Positions 1 to 6,500 of a stretch of 41,573 bases of DNA are shown piece by piece. The notes under the pieces were generated by a model that was not told the DNA's origin, searched no databases, and worked only from the letters and a program-made list of their open reading frames with translations. The position numbers were made by a program, and so were the translations under genes. Every line of letters starts with the position of its first letter. Within the stretch, counting starts at the first letter, position 1. The DNA is from Oscillospiraceae bacterium. GTDB lineage: Bacteria; Bacillota; Clostridia; Oscillospirales; Ruminococcaceae. Location: assembly GCA_022508885.1 (NCBI GenBank), contig JAFLUG010000010.1, positions 1 to 41,573 on the forward strand, in the 5' to 3' direction.

Positions 1-199
1 AAGTTTTGGGAAAGGTTCCAAGGAAAACCCTTTTTCAAAAGGGTTTTCCTTGGTCGCGCCGAAGGCGCGAAACTTGCGAAGCAAAGGCGCTAAAGGGTGT
101 GGGGAAAACAAGAGTTTTCCCCACATTTGCTTTTCTCAGCAAGGCTGAGAAAAGCAAATCCGCTGGAAAGAGCGCGAGAGAACCTGCCGGTTCTCTCGC
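1..199. repeat. Multi-hairpin intergenic repeat, copy 1
   Basis: This non-coding stretch is a chain of near-perfect inverted repeats: 18-34 with 37-53 (17 bp, perfect), 54-60 with 64-70, 99-109 with 114-124 (perfect), 125-140 with 144-159 (16 bp, perfect) and 174-184 with 189-199 (perfect). Bases 1-159 are closely matched by 3360-3500, so this is a dispersed repeat. The second copy lacks the 54-70 hairpin and changes both sides of the 125-159 hairpin together. The element probably continues left of the window. An open frame across it (6-251) has no coding character. Its function is unknown; it could be a terminator-like or RNA-level intergenic element, or a non-autonomous mobile repeat. Confidence 0.85.
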
Positions 200-236
200 A
201 ATCTGTTTTAGCAATAAAAATTTACATACAAATGTA

Positions 237-407
237 TCAGCGTTTCAGTAGCTGTTCGGGACTAACGCGTTTTTCGATCCTTTCCGCATACATATCCTTT
301 TCGTTGTAATCGTCCTTTAAAACACCTGTTAAGACGTCTGTCATAAATAGAGCAGTATTTTCTTTGGAAATCGGCTGCACCATTTTCTTGTCAATTTTCG
401 GTATCAT
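237..407 (-). CDS. Small protein of unknown function (56 aa)
   Basis: A 56-residue reading frame starts at ATG 407 on the minus strand, with a good Shine-Dalgarno (AAGGGGGCG) about 7 bases upstream and a near-consensus promoter at 441-469. The product is charged and predicted soluble, begins MIPKIDKKMV and ends in EQLLKR, with no signal peptide, no cysteines and no domain I recognise. It lies downstream of the ribbon-helix-helix gene on the same strand (93-base gap), so the two may be co-transcribed as well as separately promoted. The context (small DNA-binding protein plus small acidic/basic protein) would allow a toxin-antitoxin or plasmid-like role, but nothing in the sequence shows one. 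Confidence 0.65.
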   Translation of the reverse strand: MIPKIDKKMVQPISKENTALFMTDVLTGVLKDDYNEKDMYAERIEKRVSPEQLLKR

Positions 408-440
408 AAACAAACGCCCCCTTAAAATTTTCTTAATTTT

Positions 441-469
441 ATAATATTATGTTTTAGCTAATTTGTCAA
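441..469 (-). promoter_or_regulatory. Promoter for the 56-aa gene
   Basis: Read on the minus strand: a perfect -35 TTGACA (469-464), a 17-base spacer and a -10 TATTAT (446-441), about 34 bases before the ATG at 407. Confidence 0.75.
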
Positions 470-500
470 GACCTTTAAAAATTTTTCTGTTAGTCAATGT

Positions 501-683
501 TTATTTATCCTTTTTCTTTTTTTCAAATACGATTTCACCGTATTTCGCCTCGTATTTTTCAATGCATTCACGAATAAGAACAAGTATTTGTCCGTTAGCG
601 GAACGGGCTTCATAATCCGCTACAACGTGCAGTTTATCAAGCATATCACTGTCAATTCTCAAAGATAAATTTTTAATAGCCAT
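501..683 (-). CDS. Ribbon-helix-helix (Arc/CopG-like) DNA-binding protein
   Basis: This 60-residue protein has the CopG/Arc arrangement: an N-terminal beta-strand (residues 2-9, IKNLSLRI), helix 1 (about 12-24, DMLDKLHVVADYEA) and helix 2 starting at SANGQILVLIRECIEKYE, followed by a lysine-rich tail. Proteins of this size bind DNA as dimers through the strand and usually repress their own promoter. The start at 683 has a strong AAAGGAG site. The gene diverges from the unit starting at 840, and an 18-base palindrome (759-776) lies between them. Partner and target are unknown; it could be an antitoxin-like regulator, but no classical toxin is adjacent. Confidence 0.8.
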   Translation of the reverse strand: MAIKNLSLRIDSDMLDKLHVVADYEARSANGQILVLIRECIEKYEAKYGEIVFEKKKKDK

Positions 684-713
684 AAAATCGCTCCTTTTTT
701 GATATATTATGAC

Positions 714-776
714 TTGATTTTATATCTATTTTGTGTTATAATGAACAATATAAGTCTGTTTTATGTCTACATAAAA
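714..776 (+). promoter_or_regulatory. Promoter plus palindromic candidate operator
   Basis: A plus-strand promoter has -35 TTGATT (714-719), a 17-base spacer and a perfect -10 TATAAT (737-742). Just downstream is a perfect inverted repeat, TTTTATGT (759-766), two bases, ACATAAAA (769-776), in the initially transcribed region. It lies in the divergent interval between the ribbon-helix-helix gene and the gene at 840, so it is a plausible operator for that regulator; this link is inference. Confidence 0.6.
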
Positions 777-839
777 TTTATAAAGACTTTGAAATGAAGG
801 CATTAGGTTCATAAAAATTAAAAAGAAAGAGGTACACCA

Positions 840-1019
840 ATGACATTTGACGAACTTATAGCGCAGGGTATCCGCGACACATTGGAGAAAAAATGCGCCG
901 AGTTATGCAAGCCCGGAAAAAAGCACCGTTTCTCCGCCGCTTATAAAAAAGCCCGCACAAGAATTATCCGTTATGGCACAAAAAGCGCGCCGCTGTCCGA
1001 TGAAAGGAGCTCAAAATGA
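840..1019 (+). CDS. Small basic protein of unknown function (59 aa)
   Basis: A 59-residue frame starts at ATG 840, about 7 bases after AAGAAAGAGG, and ends in a TGA that overlaps the ATG of the next gene (ATGA at 1016-1019), which implies translational coupling. The protein begins MTFDELIAQG and is rich in Lys/Arg in its second half (KKHRFSAAYKKARTRIIRYG), so it may contact nucleic acid. I do not recognise a family. The coupling to the SLOG protein suggests the two act together, but no function can be stated. Confidence 0.7.
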   Translation: MTFDELIAQGIRDTLEKKCAELCKPGKKHRFSAAYKKARTRIIRYGTKSAPLSDERSSK

Positions 1020-1402
1020 AAGTTGCGGTAGTAGGCTCAAGAAGTCTTACGGTAAAAGATTTGGGAAAATATCTTCCCGAAAACACAACGGAAATTATTT
1101 CGGGCGGAGCCGCAGGAATAGACAGATGTGCCTGGAAATACGCGCTCTCACACGGCATAAAGCTCACCGAGTTCAGGCCCGATTACGCGCGGTACGGTCG
1201 GAAAGCCGCGCCGCTGAAACGGAACATCACTATCATTGAGAGCGCGGATATTGTCCTTGCGTTCTGGAACGGCAGTTCGAATGGCACTAAGTTTGTGATC
1301 GAAAGCTGTGAGCGCATGGGTGTAGAAATAAAAGTATATCTGGTTGACACGAAAAACAAAGTTGATTTCATTGCTTATACAAAACAGCCTCCAATTATTT
1401 AG
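1016..1402 (+). CDS. SLOG-fold (DUF2493/YspA-like) nucleotide-binding protein
   Basis: This 128-residue protein has the compact Rossmann-like SLOG fold: a first strand and loop MKVAVVGSRSL, then IISGGAAGIDRCAW (the glycine-rich loop typical of DprA/YspA relatives), and near the C-terminus ADIVLAFWNGSSNGT. These positions match the phosphate/nucleotide-binding loops of the family, which is thought to bind NAD-, ADP-ribose- or nucleotide-like ligands. It is translated from an ATG overlapping the stop of the 59-residue gene, with GAAAGGAGC as ribosome site. A terminator hairpin begins inside its last codons. Family assignment is fairly secure; cellular role is unknown. Confidence 0.8.
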   Translation: MKVAVVGSRSLTVKDLGKYLPENTTEIISGGAAGIDRCAWKYALSHGIKLTEFRPDYARYGRKAAPLKRNITIIESADIVLAFWNGSSNGTKFVIESCERMGVEIKVYLVDTKNKVDFIAYTKQPPII

Positions 1403-1420
1403 GTCGGAGGCTGCTTTTGT
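1379..1420 (+). terminator. Rho-independent terminator overlapping the SLOG gene end
   Basis: CAGCCTCC (1385-1392) pairs with GGAGGCTG (1406-1413), and flanking ACAAAA (1379-1384) pairs with TTTTGT (1415-1420) around a one-base bulge. The stop codon (1400-1402) is in the loop. Confidence 0.7.
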
Positions 1421-1495
1421 GGATTTTTACCTAAAAACGCACAAAATATTTGGGCAAAAATTTTGGGGTTTAGAAACATTTGCACAATTTTTTAC

Positions 1496-1524
1496 TTGAC
1501 AAAACGGAAAAAATATGATATTAT
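1496..1524 (+). promoter_or_regulatory. Promoter of the sulfur-transfer operon
   Basis: Perfect -35 TTGACA (1496-1501), 17-base spacer, -10 TATTAT (1519-1524). Transcription from here would give a leader of about 180 bases before the cysteine desulfurase start at 1710. Confidence 0.85.
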
Positions 1525-1539
1525 AACTTTTGTAATATA

Positions 1540-1703
1540 CACCTACTAAGTAAATAGGTGAAGCCAGACCGGCGATAAAGTCCCATCTGCGTCGTCAGCG
1601 GCTTGGTCAGCAGCCACAAAGGATAGCTGACAAGCCGTTTCATAGCATCTGTGACTTTCTCGCCAGTCTGGAAATAGCCTTTAAAGAGAAATTTTAAGAA
1701 GGT
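1540..1703 (+). ncRNA. Structured 5' leader of the cysteine desulfurase operon (candidate cis-regulatory RNA)
   Basis: The leader folds into three nested or adjacent elements visible by eye: a small hairpin CACCTA (1540-1545) with TAGGTG (1555-1560); a long stem 1564-1580 with 1655-1671 (17 positions, two mismatches); and inside it a strong arm 1599-1611 with 1626-1637 (12 bp, one bulged G) closing a 14-base loop. No U-rich terminator follows, so control, if any, would act on translation or RNA stability; the ribosome site AAGAAGG (1696-1702) lies 25 bases after the stem. It does not show the T-box sequence or signatures of riboswitch classes I know. It may instead be a processed small RNA. 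Confidence 0.55.
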
Positions 1704-1709
1704 AACTAT

Positions 1710-2897
1710 ATGGATAAGATGATTTATCTCGATAACGCCGCGACTACGCGCGTAAGCGAGGCTGTGCTTGATGAAATGCTGCCGTTTTTCAGACAGACCT
1801 ACAGCAACCCGTCGGCTATCTACGGCTTTGCCGCGGAAAGCAAAAAGGCGGTTGATAAAGCCAGACAGCAAGCGGCGGAGCTTATCGGCGCAAAAACGGA
1901 CGAGATATACTTTACGGGCGGCGGAAGCGAGTCGGACAACTGGGCTATCAAAGCCGCTGTCGAGGCGTATTCGTCAAAAGGAAAGCACATTATCACGACA
2001 AAGATAGAGCATCACGCTGTTCTGCATACCTGCGAGTATCTGGAAAAGCAGGGCTGCGAGGTGACTTATCTCGGCGTAGACAAAAACGGAAAGATATCGC
2101 TTGACGAGCTGAAGAAGGCTATCCGTCCCGATACCGTCCTAATAAGTATCATGATGGCGAACAACGAGATAGGAACGCTCGAGCCTGTTGAGGAAATAGG
2201 TAAAATAGCCCGTGAAAACGGGGTTTTGTTCCATACCGACGCGGTTCAGGCGTACGGGCATATACCGATAGACGTTGAAAAAATGAATATAGATATGCTT
2301 TCCGCAAGCGGACATAAATTTAACGGTCCTAAAGGAATCGGCATATTGTATATCAGAAAGGGCGTAAAGATACGCTCGTTTATCCACGGCGGCGCTCAGG
2401 AAAGAAGCAGGCGCGCGGGAACGCTCAACGTTCCTGCGATAGTCGGTTTCGGAAAAGCCGCGCAGCTTGCGGGAGAGACGATGTCCGAGCGCATCGAACA
2501 CGAGAAAAAGCTAAGAGATCATCTTATAGAAAGAGTGCTTTCAGAAATACCGCATACAAGGCTTAACGGCGACCCCGAGGAAAGACTTCCCAACAACGTA
2601 AACTTCTGCTTCAGATTTATAGAGGGAGAATCCATGCTGCTGCTGCTGGACAGAGCGGGAATTTGCGCGTCGAGCGGTTCCGCCTGCACGTCCGGCTCGC
2701 TTGACCCTTCTCATGTGCTTTTGGCGATAGGGCTTCCGCATGAGATAGCTCACGGGTCTCTCAGGCTTACGCTTTCGGAAGAAAACACCCTTGAGGAAAC
2801 GGACTATGTTGTAGACGAGCTGAAAAAGATAATCACAAGGCTTCGTGATATGTCGCCTTTGTACGAGGACTTTATCGCGAAACAGAAGGGAGAATAA
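1710..2897 (+). CDS. iscS: Cysteine desulfurase, NifS/IscS type
   Basis: This 395-residue PLP enzyme takes sulfur from L-cysteine as a persulfide for Fe-S clusters and thiolated tRNA. The N-terminus YLDNAATTRV and EHHAVL are class V aminotransferase motifs; HTDAVQAYGHIP holds the PLP-stacking Asp region; SGHKFNGPKG carries the Schiff-base lysine (K203); and SSGSACTSG carries the catalytic cysteine (C326) in the extended loop typical of NifS/IscS rather than SufS. Length fits the family (about 380-400). It is two bases from the NifU-like gene and shares a unit with mnmA, so it probably supplies sulfur to both. The start has AAGAAGG 7 bases upstream. nifS would be an equally valid name. Confidence 0.93.
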   Translation: MDKMIYLDNAATTRVSEAVLDEMLPFFRQTYSNPSAIYGFAAESKKAVDKARQQAAELIGAKTDEIYFTGGGSESDNWAIKAAVEAYSSKGKHIITTKIEHHAVLHTCEYLEKQGCEVTYLGVDKNGKISLDELKKAIRPDTVLISIMMANNEIGTLEPVEEIGKIARENGVLFHTDAVQAYGHIPIDVEKMNIDMLSASGHKFNGPKGIGILYIRKGVKIRSFIHGGAQERSRRAGTLNVPAIVGFGKAAQLAGETMSERIEHEKKLRDHLIERVLSEIPHTRLNGDPEERLPNNVNFCFRFIEGESMLLLLDRAGICASSGSACTSGSLDPSHVLLAIGLPHEIAHGSLRLTLSEENTLEETDYVVDELKKIITRLRDMSPLYEDFIAKQKGE

Positions 2898-2899
2898 TT

Positions 2900-3337
2900 A
2901 TGTACAGCGAAAAGGTTGTCGATCATTTTACCAATCCGAGGAATGTCGGTGAGATTGAAAACGCAAGCGGCGTGGGAACGGTAGGAAACGCTAAATGCGG
3001 AGATATCATGAGAATTTATCTTGACATTGACGATAACGGTATTATCAACGACGTCAAGTTCAAGACTTTCGGCTGCGGCGCGGCGGTTGCGACAAGCAGC
3101 ATGGCGACGGAGCTTGTAAAGGGCAAGAACGTTCAGGAAGCGCTTAAGGTAACCAATAAAGCGGTAATGGAGGCTCTCGACGGACTTCCTCCCGTAAAGG
3201 TACACTGTTCGTTGCTTGCCGAGGAGGCTATACACGCGGCGCTGTGGGATTACGCGCAGAAAAAGGGCATAGTCATAGAGGGGCTTGAAAAACCCGCGGA
3301 CGATATTGCGGAGATAGTAGAGGAAGAGGACTATTGA
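2900..3337 (+). CDS. nifU: NifU/IscU-like Fe-S cluster scaffold
   Basis: This 145-residue protein matches the IscU/NifU N-terminal scaffold on which clusters are built from the desulfurase persulfide. The three ligand cysteines are visible: NAKCGD (with the conserved Asp), FGCGAAVA and VHCSLLAEEA. The opening YSEKVVDHFTNPRNVGEI is characteristic. It lacks the C-terminal NifU cluster domain and so is the short Clostridia form. The region before the third cysteine reads LPPVKVHCS, similar to the LPPVK chaperone-recognition motif of IscU. It follows the desulfurase by two bases and is followed by an intergenic repeat before mnmA. Confidence 0.93.
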   Translation: MYSEKVVDHFTNPRNVGEIENASGVGTVGNAKCGDIMRIYLDIDDNGIINDVKFKTFGCGAAVATSSMATELVKGKNVQEALKVTNKAVMEALDGLPPVKVHCSLLAEEAIHAALWDYAQKKGIVIEGLEKPADDIAEIVEEEDY

Positions 3338-3359
3338 ATATCAAGACAGCACGTTACTA

Positions 3360-3500
3360 AAAAGTTTTGGGAAAGGTTCCAAGTAAAACCCTTTTTCAAA
3401 AGGGTTTTCCTTGGTCGCGCCAAAAAAGCGCTAAAGGGTGTGGGGAAAACAAGAGTTTTCCCCACATTTGCGATTCTCAGCAAAGCTGGGAATCGCAAAT
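3360..3500. repeat. Multi-hairpin intergenic repeat, copy 2
   Basis: This is a second copy of the element at 1-159. It keeps the hairpins 3379-3395 with 3398-3414 (one mismatch), 3440-3450 with 3455-3465 (perfect) and 3466-3481 with 3485-3500. In the last one two bases on each arm differ from copy 1 in a compensating way (TT/AA became GA/TC) and one further change makes a G-T wobble. It lacks the GC-rich hairpin and the spacer at 54-84 of copy 1. It sits between the scaffold gene and mnmA, so it may end or attenuate transcription there. Confidence 0.88.
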
Positions 3501-3595
3501 TTTATGATATATTGAATAGGAAAGACCGTCTGTGAAATGTATACACTTCTAACGGGAATTAGAATTAATATTATTACAAAAGCGAGGTGAGCGGG

Positions 3596-4666
3596 GTGAA
3601 TAAAAAGGCAGTTATCGCTATGAGCGGCGGAGTTGATTCGAGCGTCGCGGCTTATCTTATGAAAAAGGACGGCTTTGATTGCATAGGCGTTACAATGAAG
3701 CTGTTTCACAATGAAGATATAGAAGTTTCCCGCGAAAAGACCTGCTGTTCGCTCGACGATGTGAATGACGCGCAGAGAGTGGCGTTCGCCATGGATATGC
3801 CGCATTATGTGTTCAATTTTTCCGATGAGTTCAAGGAAAAGGTCATCGACCGCTTTGTCTCGGCATATGAAAACGGAGAAACTCCCGACCCGTGCATTGA
3901 CTGCAACAGATATCTTAAATTCGATAAGCTCTATCACAGAGCGAGAGAGCTTGACTGCGATTATATCGTAACGGGGCATTACGCGCGGATAGAGCTTGAC
4001 CGACAGTCGGGACGTTATCTGCTGAAAAAAGCGGCATATCCCGAAAAGGACCAGAGCTATGTGCTGTATGCGATGACGCAGGAACAGCTCGCTCACACGA
4101 TGTTCCCGCTCGGAAATTACACAAAGCCCGAGATAAGGGAAATTGCCGAAGAACAGGGCTTTTTAAACGCGAAAAAGCACGACAGCCAGGATATCTGCTT
4201 TGTGCCGAACGGAAGCTACGCGGACTTTATCGAGTATTACACCAAGCGGACATATCCGGGCGGAGATTTTGTGGATACGTCGGGAAATGTTCTCGGCGAG
4301 CACAAGGGAATAATCAGATATACCATAGGCCAGCGAAAGGGGCTTGGAATCTCATACACCGAACCGCTGTATGTGCTTAATATCGACAAGGATAAAAATA
4401 CCGTAACGGTAGGGAAGGACAGCGAGCTTTATTCAAAGCGGCTTACGGCGGGAAATATAAACCTCATTTCGGTTGAAAATATAGACAAGCCCATGAGAGT
4501 AAAGGCGAAGATACGCTACCGCCACGCCGAGCAGCCCGCAACTGTCATTCAGGTAAACGATAAGCTCGAGGTGACATTCGACGAGCCTCAGCGCGCCATT
4601 ACAAGGGGACAGGCTGTCGTGCTTTACGACGGCGATACGGTTGTCGGCGGCGGAACGATTTTGTAA
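3596..4666 (+). CDS. mnmA: tRNA-specific 2-thiouridylase MnmA
   Basis: MnmA places sulfur on U34 of the tRNAs for Lys, Glu and Gln, using ATP and a persulfide relay. The PP-loop SGGVDSS lies near the N-terminus, DPCIDCNRYLKF holds the first catalytic cysteine and DSQDICFVPNG the second. GHYAR, EKDQSYVLY and RYTIGQRKGLGI are further family motifs, and the C-terminal beta domain ends the protein at a normal length. A GTG at 3587 is possible, but GTG 3596 sits 5 bases after GAGGTGA and gives the usual start MNKKAVIAMSGG (356 residues). Placement after the desulfurase and scaffold fits direct sulfur supply. Confidence 0.94.
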   Translation: MNKKAVIAMSGGVDSSVAAYLMKKDGFDCIGVTMKLFHNEDIEVSREKTCCSLDDVNDAQRVAFAMDMPHYVFNFSDEFKEKVIDRFVSAYENGETPDPCIDCNRYLKFDKLYHRARELDCDYIVTGHYARIELDRQSGRYLLKKAAYPEKDQSYVLYAMTQEQLAHTMFPLGNYTKPEIREIAEEQGFLNAKKHDSQDICFVPNGSYADFIEYYTKRTYPGGDFVDTSGNVLGEHKGIIRYTIGQRKGLGISYTEPLYVLNIDKDKNTVTVGKDSELYSKRLTAGNINLISVENIDKPMRVKAKIRYRHAEQPATVIQVNDKLEVTFDEPQRAITRGQAVVLYDGDTVVGGGTIL

Positions 4667-4687
4667 TTTATTTCTAACCGAATAATC

Positions 4688-4722
4688 ATCTCCGATGCCA
4701 ATAGCGTCGGAGATTTTTGTTT
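4688..4722 (+). terminator. Terminator after mnmA
   Basis: An 11-bp stem with one G-T pair (4688-4698 with 4704-4714), a 5-base loop and a T-rich tail follow 22 bases after the mnmA stop. Confidence 0.88.
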
Positions 4723-4885
4723 TAGGAAAAAATTTTGAGAGGAAAGTGATACAGTCGGCACTTTTCCTGTTTATTAAAGCAGGGGGTGATAAGTTAAACG
4801 ACCGATATTCGTTTCTGAGGGCGTGTGATATTTCATTTTATTTCATAAACACCTGCTGTTTGAGAACAAAATACCGAAAAATATC

Positions 4886-4914
4886 TTGAAAAAAACAAGT
4901 TTGTGTGGTATAAT
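4886..4914 (+). promoter_or_regulatory. Promoter of the 4980-8889 unit
   Basis: -35 TTGAAA (4886-4891), 17-base spacer and perfect -10 TATAAT (4909-4914), about 65 bases before the start at 4980. No gene was found between the terminator at 4688 and this promoter. Confidence 0.82.
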
Positions 4915-4979
4915 TAAAATTGCGGTTAAAATGATCCGAGTTTTAGTCTTAGTATTATTCAAAGCATTTGGGAGGATTT

Positions 4980-6497
4980 ATGAAAATAAAAAGCAGATTT
5001 GTCAAAGCGCTGATTATTTTCGCGGGTATTCTGACAGTTCTCTGCGGAGCGTTTTTAATTTACGTGAATATAACCGTCAGTGATTTTGACAGGGTTCAGC
5101 CCGAGCGGATAGTAGAAGAGCAGATAAAAGGGCTGAAAAGCGGCGCGCTTGTGTCGGAAATCGATTTCGCGGCTCTGTGCAATAACCGCTATGAAAACAA
5201 TGACCCCGAAGCGTTCAAACAGGCTTACTCGTCTAAGGTTATCGGAAAGGAGCTTACATACAACATTGTTGCTTCGGAAAGCAGCGAGCTTTCCAAAACC
5301 TATCTTGTAAAAAGCGGAGATGAAAATGTCGGTAAAATAAAGCTTGATGGGAAAGATCCCAAAACAAGGCTGTTGTTTTTTACATCGGCGGAATGGAGCT
5401 TAAGCGGGTTTTCACCCGTCATAACGGACTCGGTCTATAATTTGCATATATACTGTCCCGAAGGAATTACCGCGAAGATCAACGGCATTGAACCGACCGA
5501 AGAAGAGCTTGACGATTTGTACAAAACTCCCGTATATGCCGTTTCGGGACTGTTTAACTCTCCCCAGATCACATACACCGACAAAGAGGGAAAGAATATA
5601 GGGTATACGGTGGAAAACAATATTGTAAAGCCCGTGTTTTTTGACTACCGTATCACTATTCCAAAGGGCGTGAGCGTTTCGGTAAACGGAAAAGAGCTTT
5701 CGGGTACCCCGAGCGGAAAGGATGAAGTTTACCATATCCGCGAAATGGATAAGCCCACGGTCGTAATAAAGGACGCCATGGGCAAAGAGTATAAGTACAT
5801 TGACGGCGAGGAAATACCGCTGTTTGAATACGTTGTGTCTGTTCCGGAGAACTGCGAGCTTTTTGTTAATGGAATGACGCTTCCCGAGCCAGAGATCACG
5901 GAAAATCCCGACGCCGAGAAGCTTCTGAAATATGCTGGCTTTGACCTGCCGAAGGAAAAGAGCTATATATTCTCGCTTTTTCAGGAAAGCATACATGCCG
6001 AGGTTTCAGGCGGCACAAATTTCAAAAGCTTTGATGTTTCAAGCGGAAGCTCGTTTATCTCGCCAGATACGTCCGAAAAGGTTCCCGAATACATCTCCAA
6101 CGAGGTCGATATTCTTTTTGTAACGGAGCTCTGGAGCAAGTTTATGACAAACGACATAGGCGGCGGCGATAACGGCTTTTACACGATAGCAGATTATCTT
6201 ATCCCGGATTCGGAGTATTATACTTACGCAAAGCAGTGGGCATACGGACCCGACATTAAGTTTACAAGTCTCCACACCTTGGACGGTTTTTCAAAAGAAA
6301 GCGTCACAAATTTTACAAGCTACGGCGGCGATTGCTTTTCGTGCAATGTTTATTTTGAAAAACACATGACGCTGATCTATGAGGACAGATTTATCGGGTA
6401 CAGGACCGATGTTTTCAACAGCATTGTTTACTTTGTCAGAATTGACGACGGAAGCTGGAGAATTGCGGTTATGCAGGAGAATCTGGAGGGAGAATGA
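4980..6497 (+). CDS. Membrane-anchored extracytoplasmic protein with three small repeats
   Basis: This 505-residue protein has an uncleaved N-terminal membrane segment (about residues 8-28) and a large extracytoplasmic part. Three tandem units share a pattern of a short strand, Pro, charged residue and then a V/I-N-G turn: CPEGITAKINGIEP, IPKGVSVSVNGKEL and VPENCELFVNGMTL. They look like small beta domains. The C-terminal 130 residues (from about VDILFVTELWSKF) resemble the NTF2/TcaA-like domains of surface proteins, but I cannot name the family. The start is ATG 4980, seven bases after GGGAGG. It shares a unit with a phosphodiester glycosidase and a CapA-like lipoprotein, suggesting a role at the envelope. 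Confidence 0.75.
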   Translation: MKIKSRFVKALIIFAGILTVLCGAFLIYVNITVSDFDRVQPERIVEEQIKGLKSGALVSEIDFAALCNNRYENNDPEAFKQAYSSKVIGKELTYNIVASESSELSKTYLVKSGDENVGKIKLDGKDPKTRLLFFTSAEWSLSGFSPVITDSVYNLHIYCPEGITAKINGIEPTEEELDDLYKTPVYAVSGLFNSPQITYTDKEGKNIGYTVENNIVKPVFFDYRITIPKGVSVSVNGKELSGTPSGKDEVYHIREMDKPTVVIKDAMGKEYKYIDGEEIPLFEYVVSVPENCELFVNGMTLPEPEITENPDAEKLLKYAGFDLPKEKSYIFSLFQESIHAEVSGGTNFKSFDVSSGSSFISPDTSEKVPEYISNEVDILFVTELWSKFMTNDIGGGDNGFYTIADYLIPDSEYYTYAKQWAYGPDIKFTSLHTLDGFSKESVTNFTSYGGDCFSCNVYFEKHMTLIYEDRFIGYRTDVFNSIVYFVRIDDGSWRIAVMQENLEGE

Positions 6498-6500
6498 GCT

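Noticed and set aside
6-251. 81-residue open frame across the left edge
   Set aside because: It runs through the hairpin repeat, has low-complexity basic composition and no ribosome site; it is a by-product of the repeat.
1540-1703. T-box, SAM or TPP riboswitch identity for the leader
   Set aside because: The T-box antiterminator sequence and the conserved cores of those riboswitches are not present; only the folding is supported.
1521-1871. 116-residue minus-strand open frame over the leader
   Set aside because: It overlaps the structured leader and the start of the cysteine desulfurase, whose motifs are certain; no ribosome site or family.
4715-4979. Two short plus-strand frames between the terminator and the 4980 gene
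   Set aside because: One begins inside the terminator hairpin and one overlaps the promoter; neither has a ribosome site or recognisable content.
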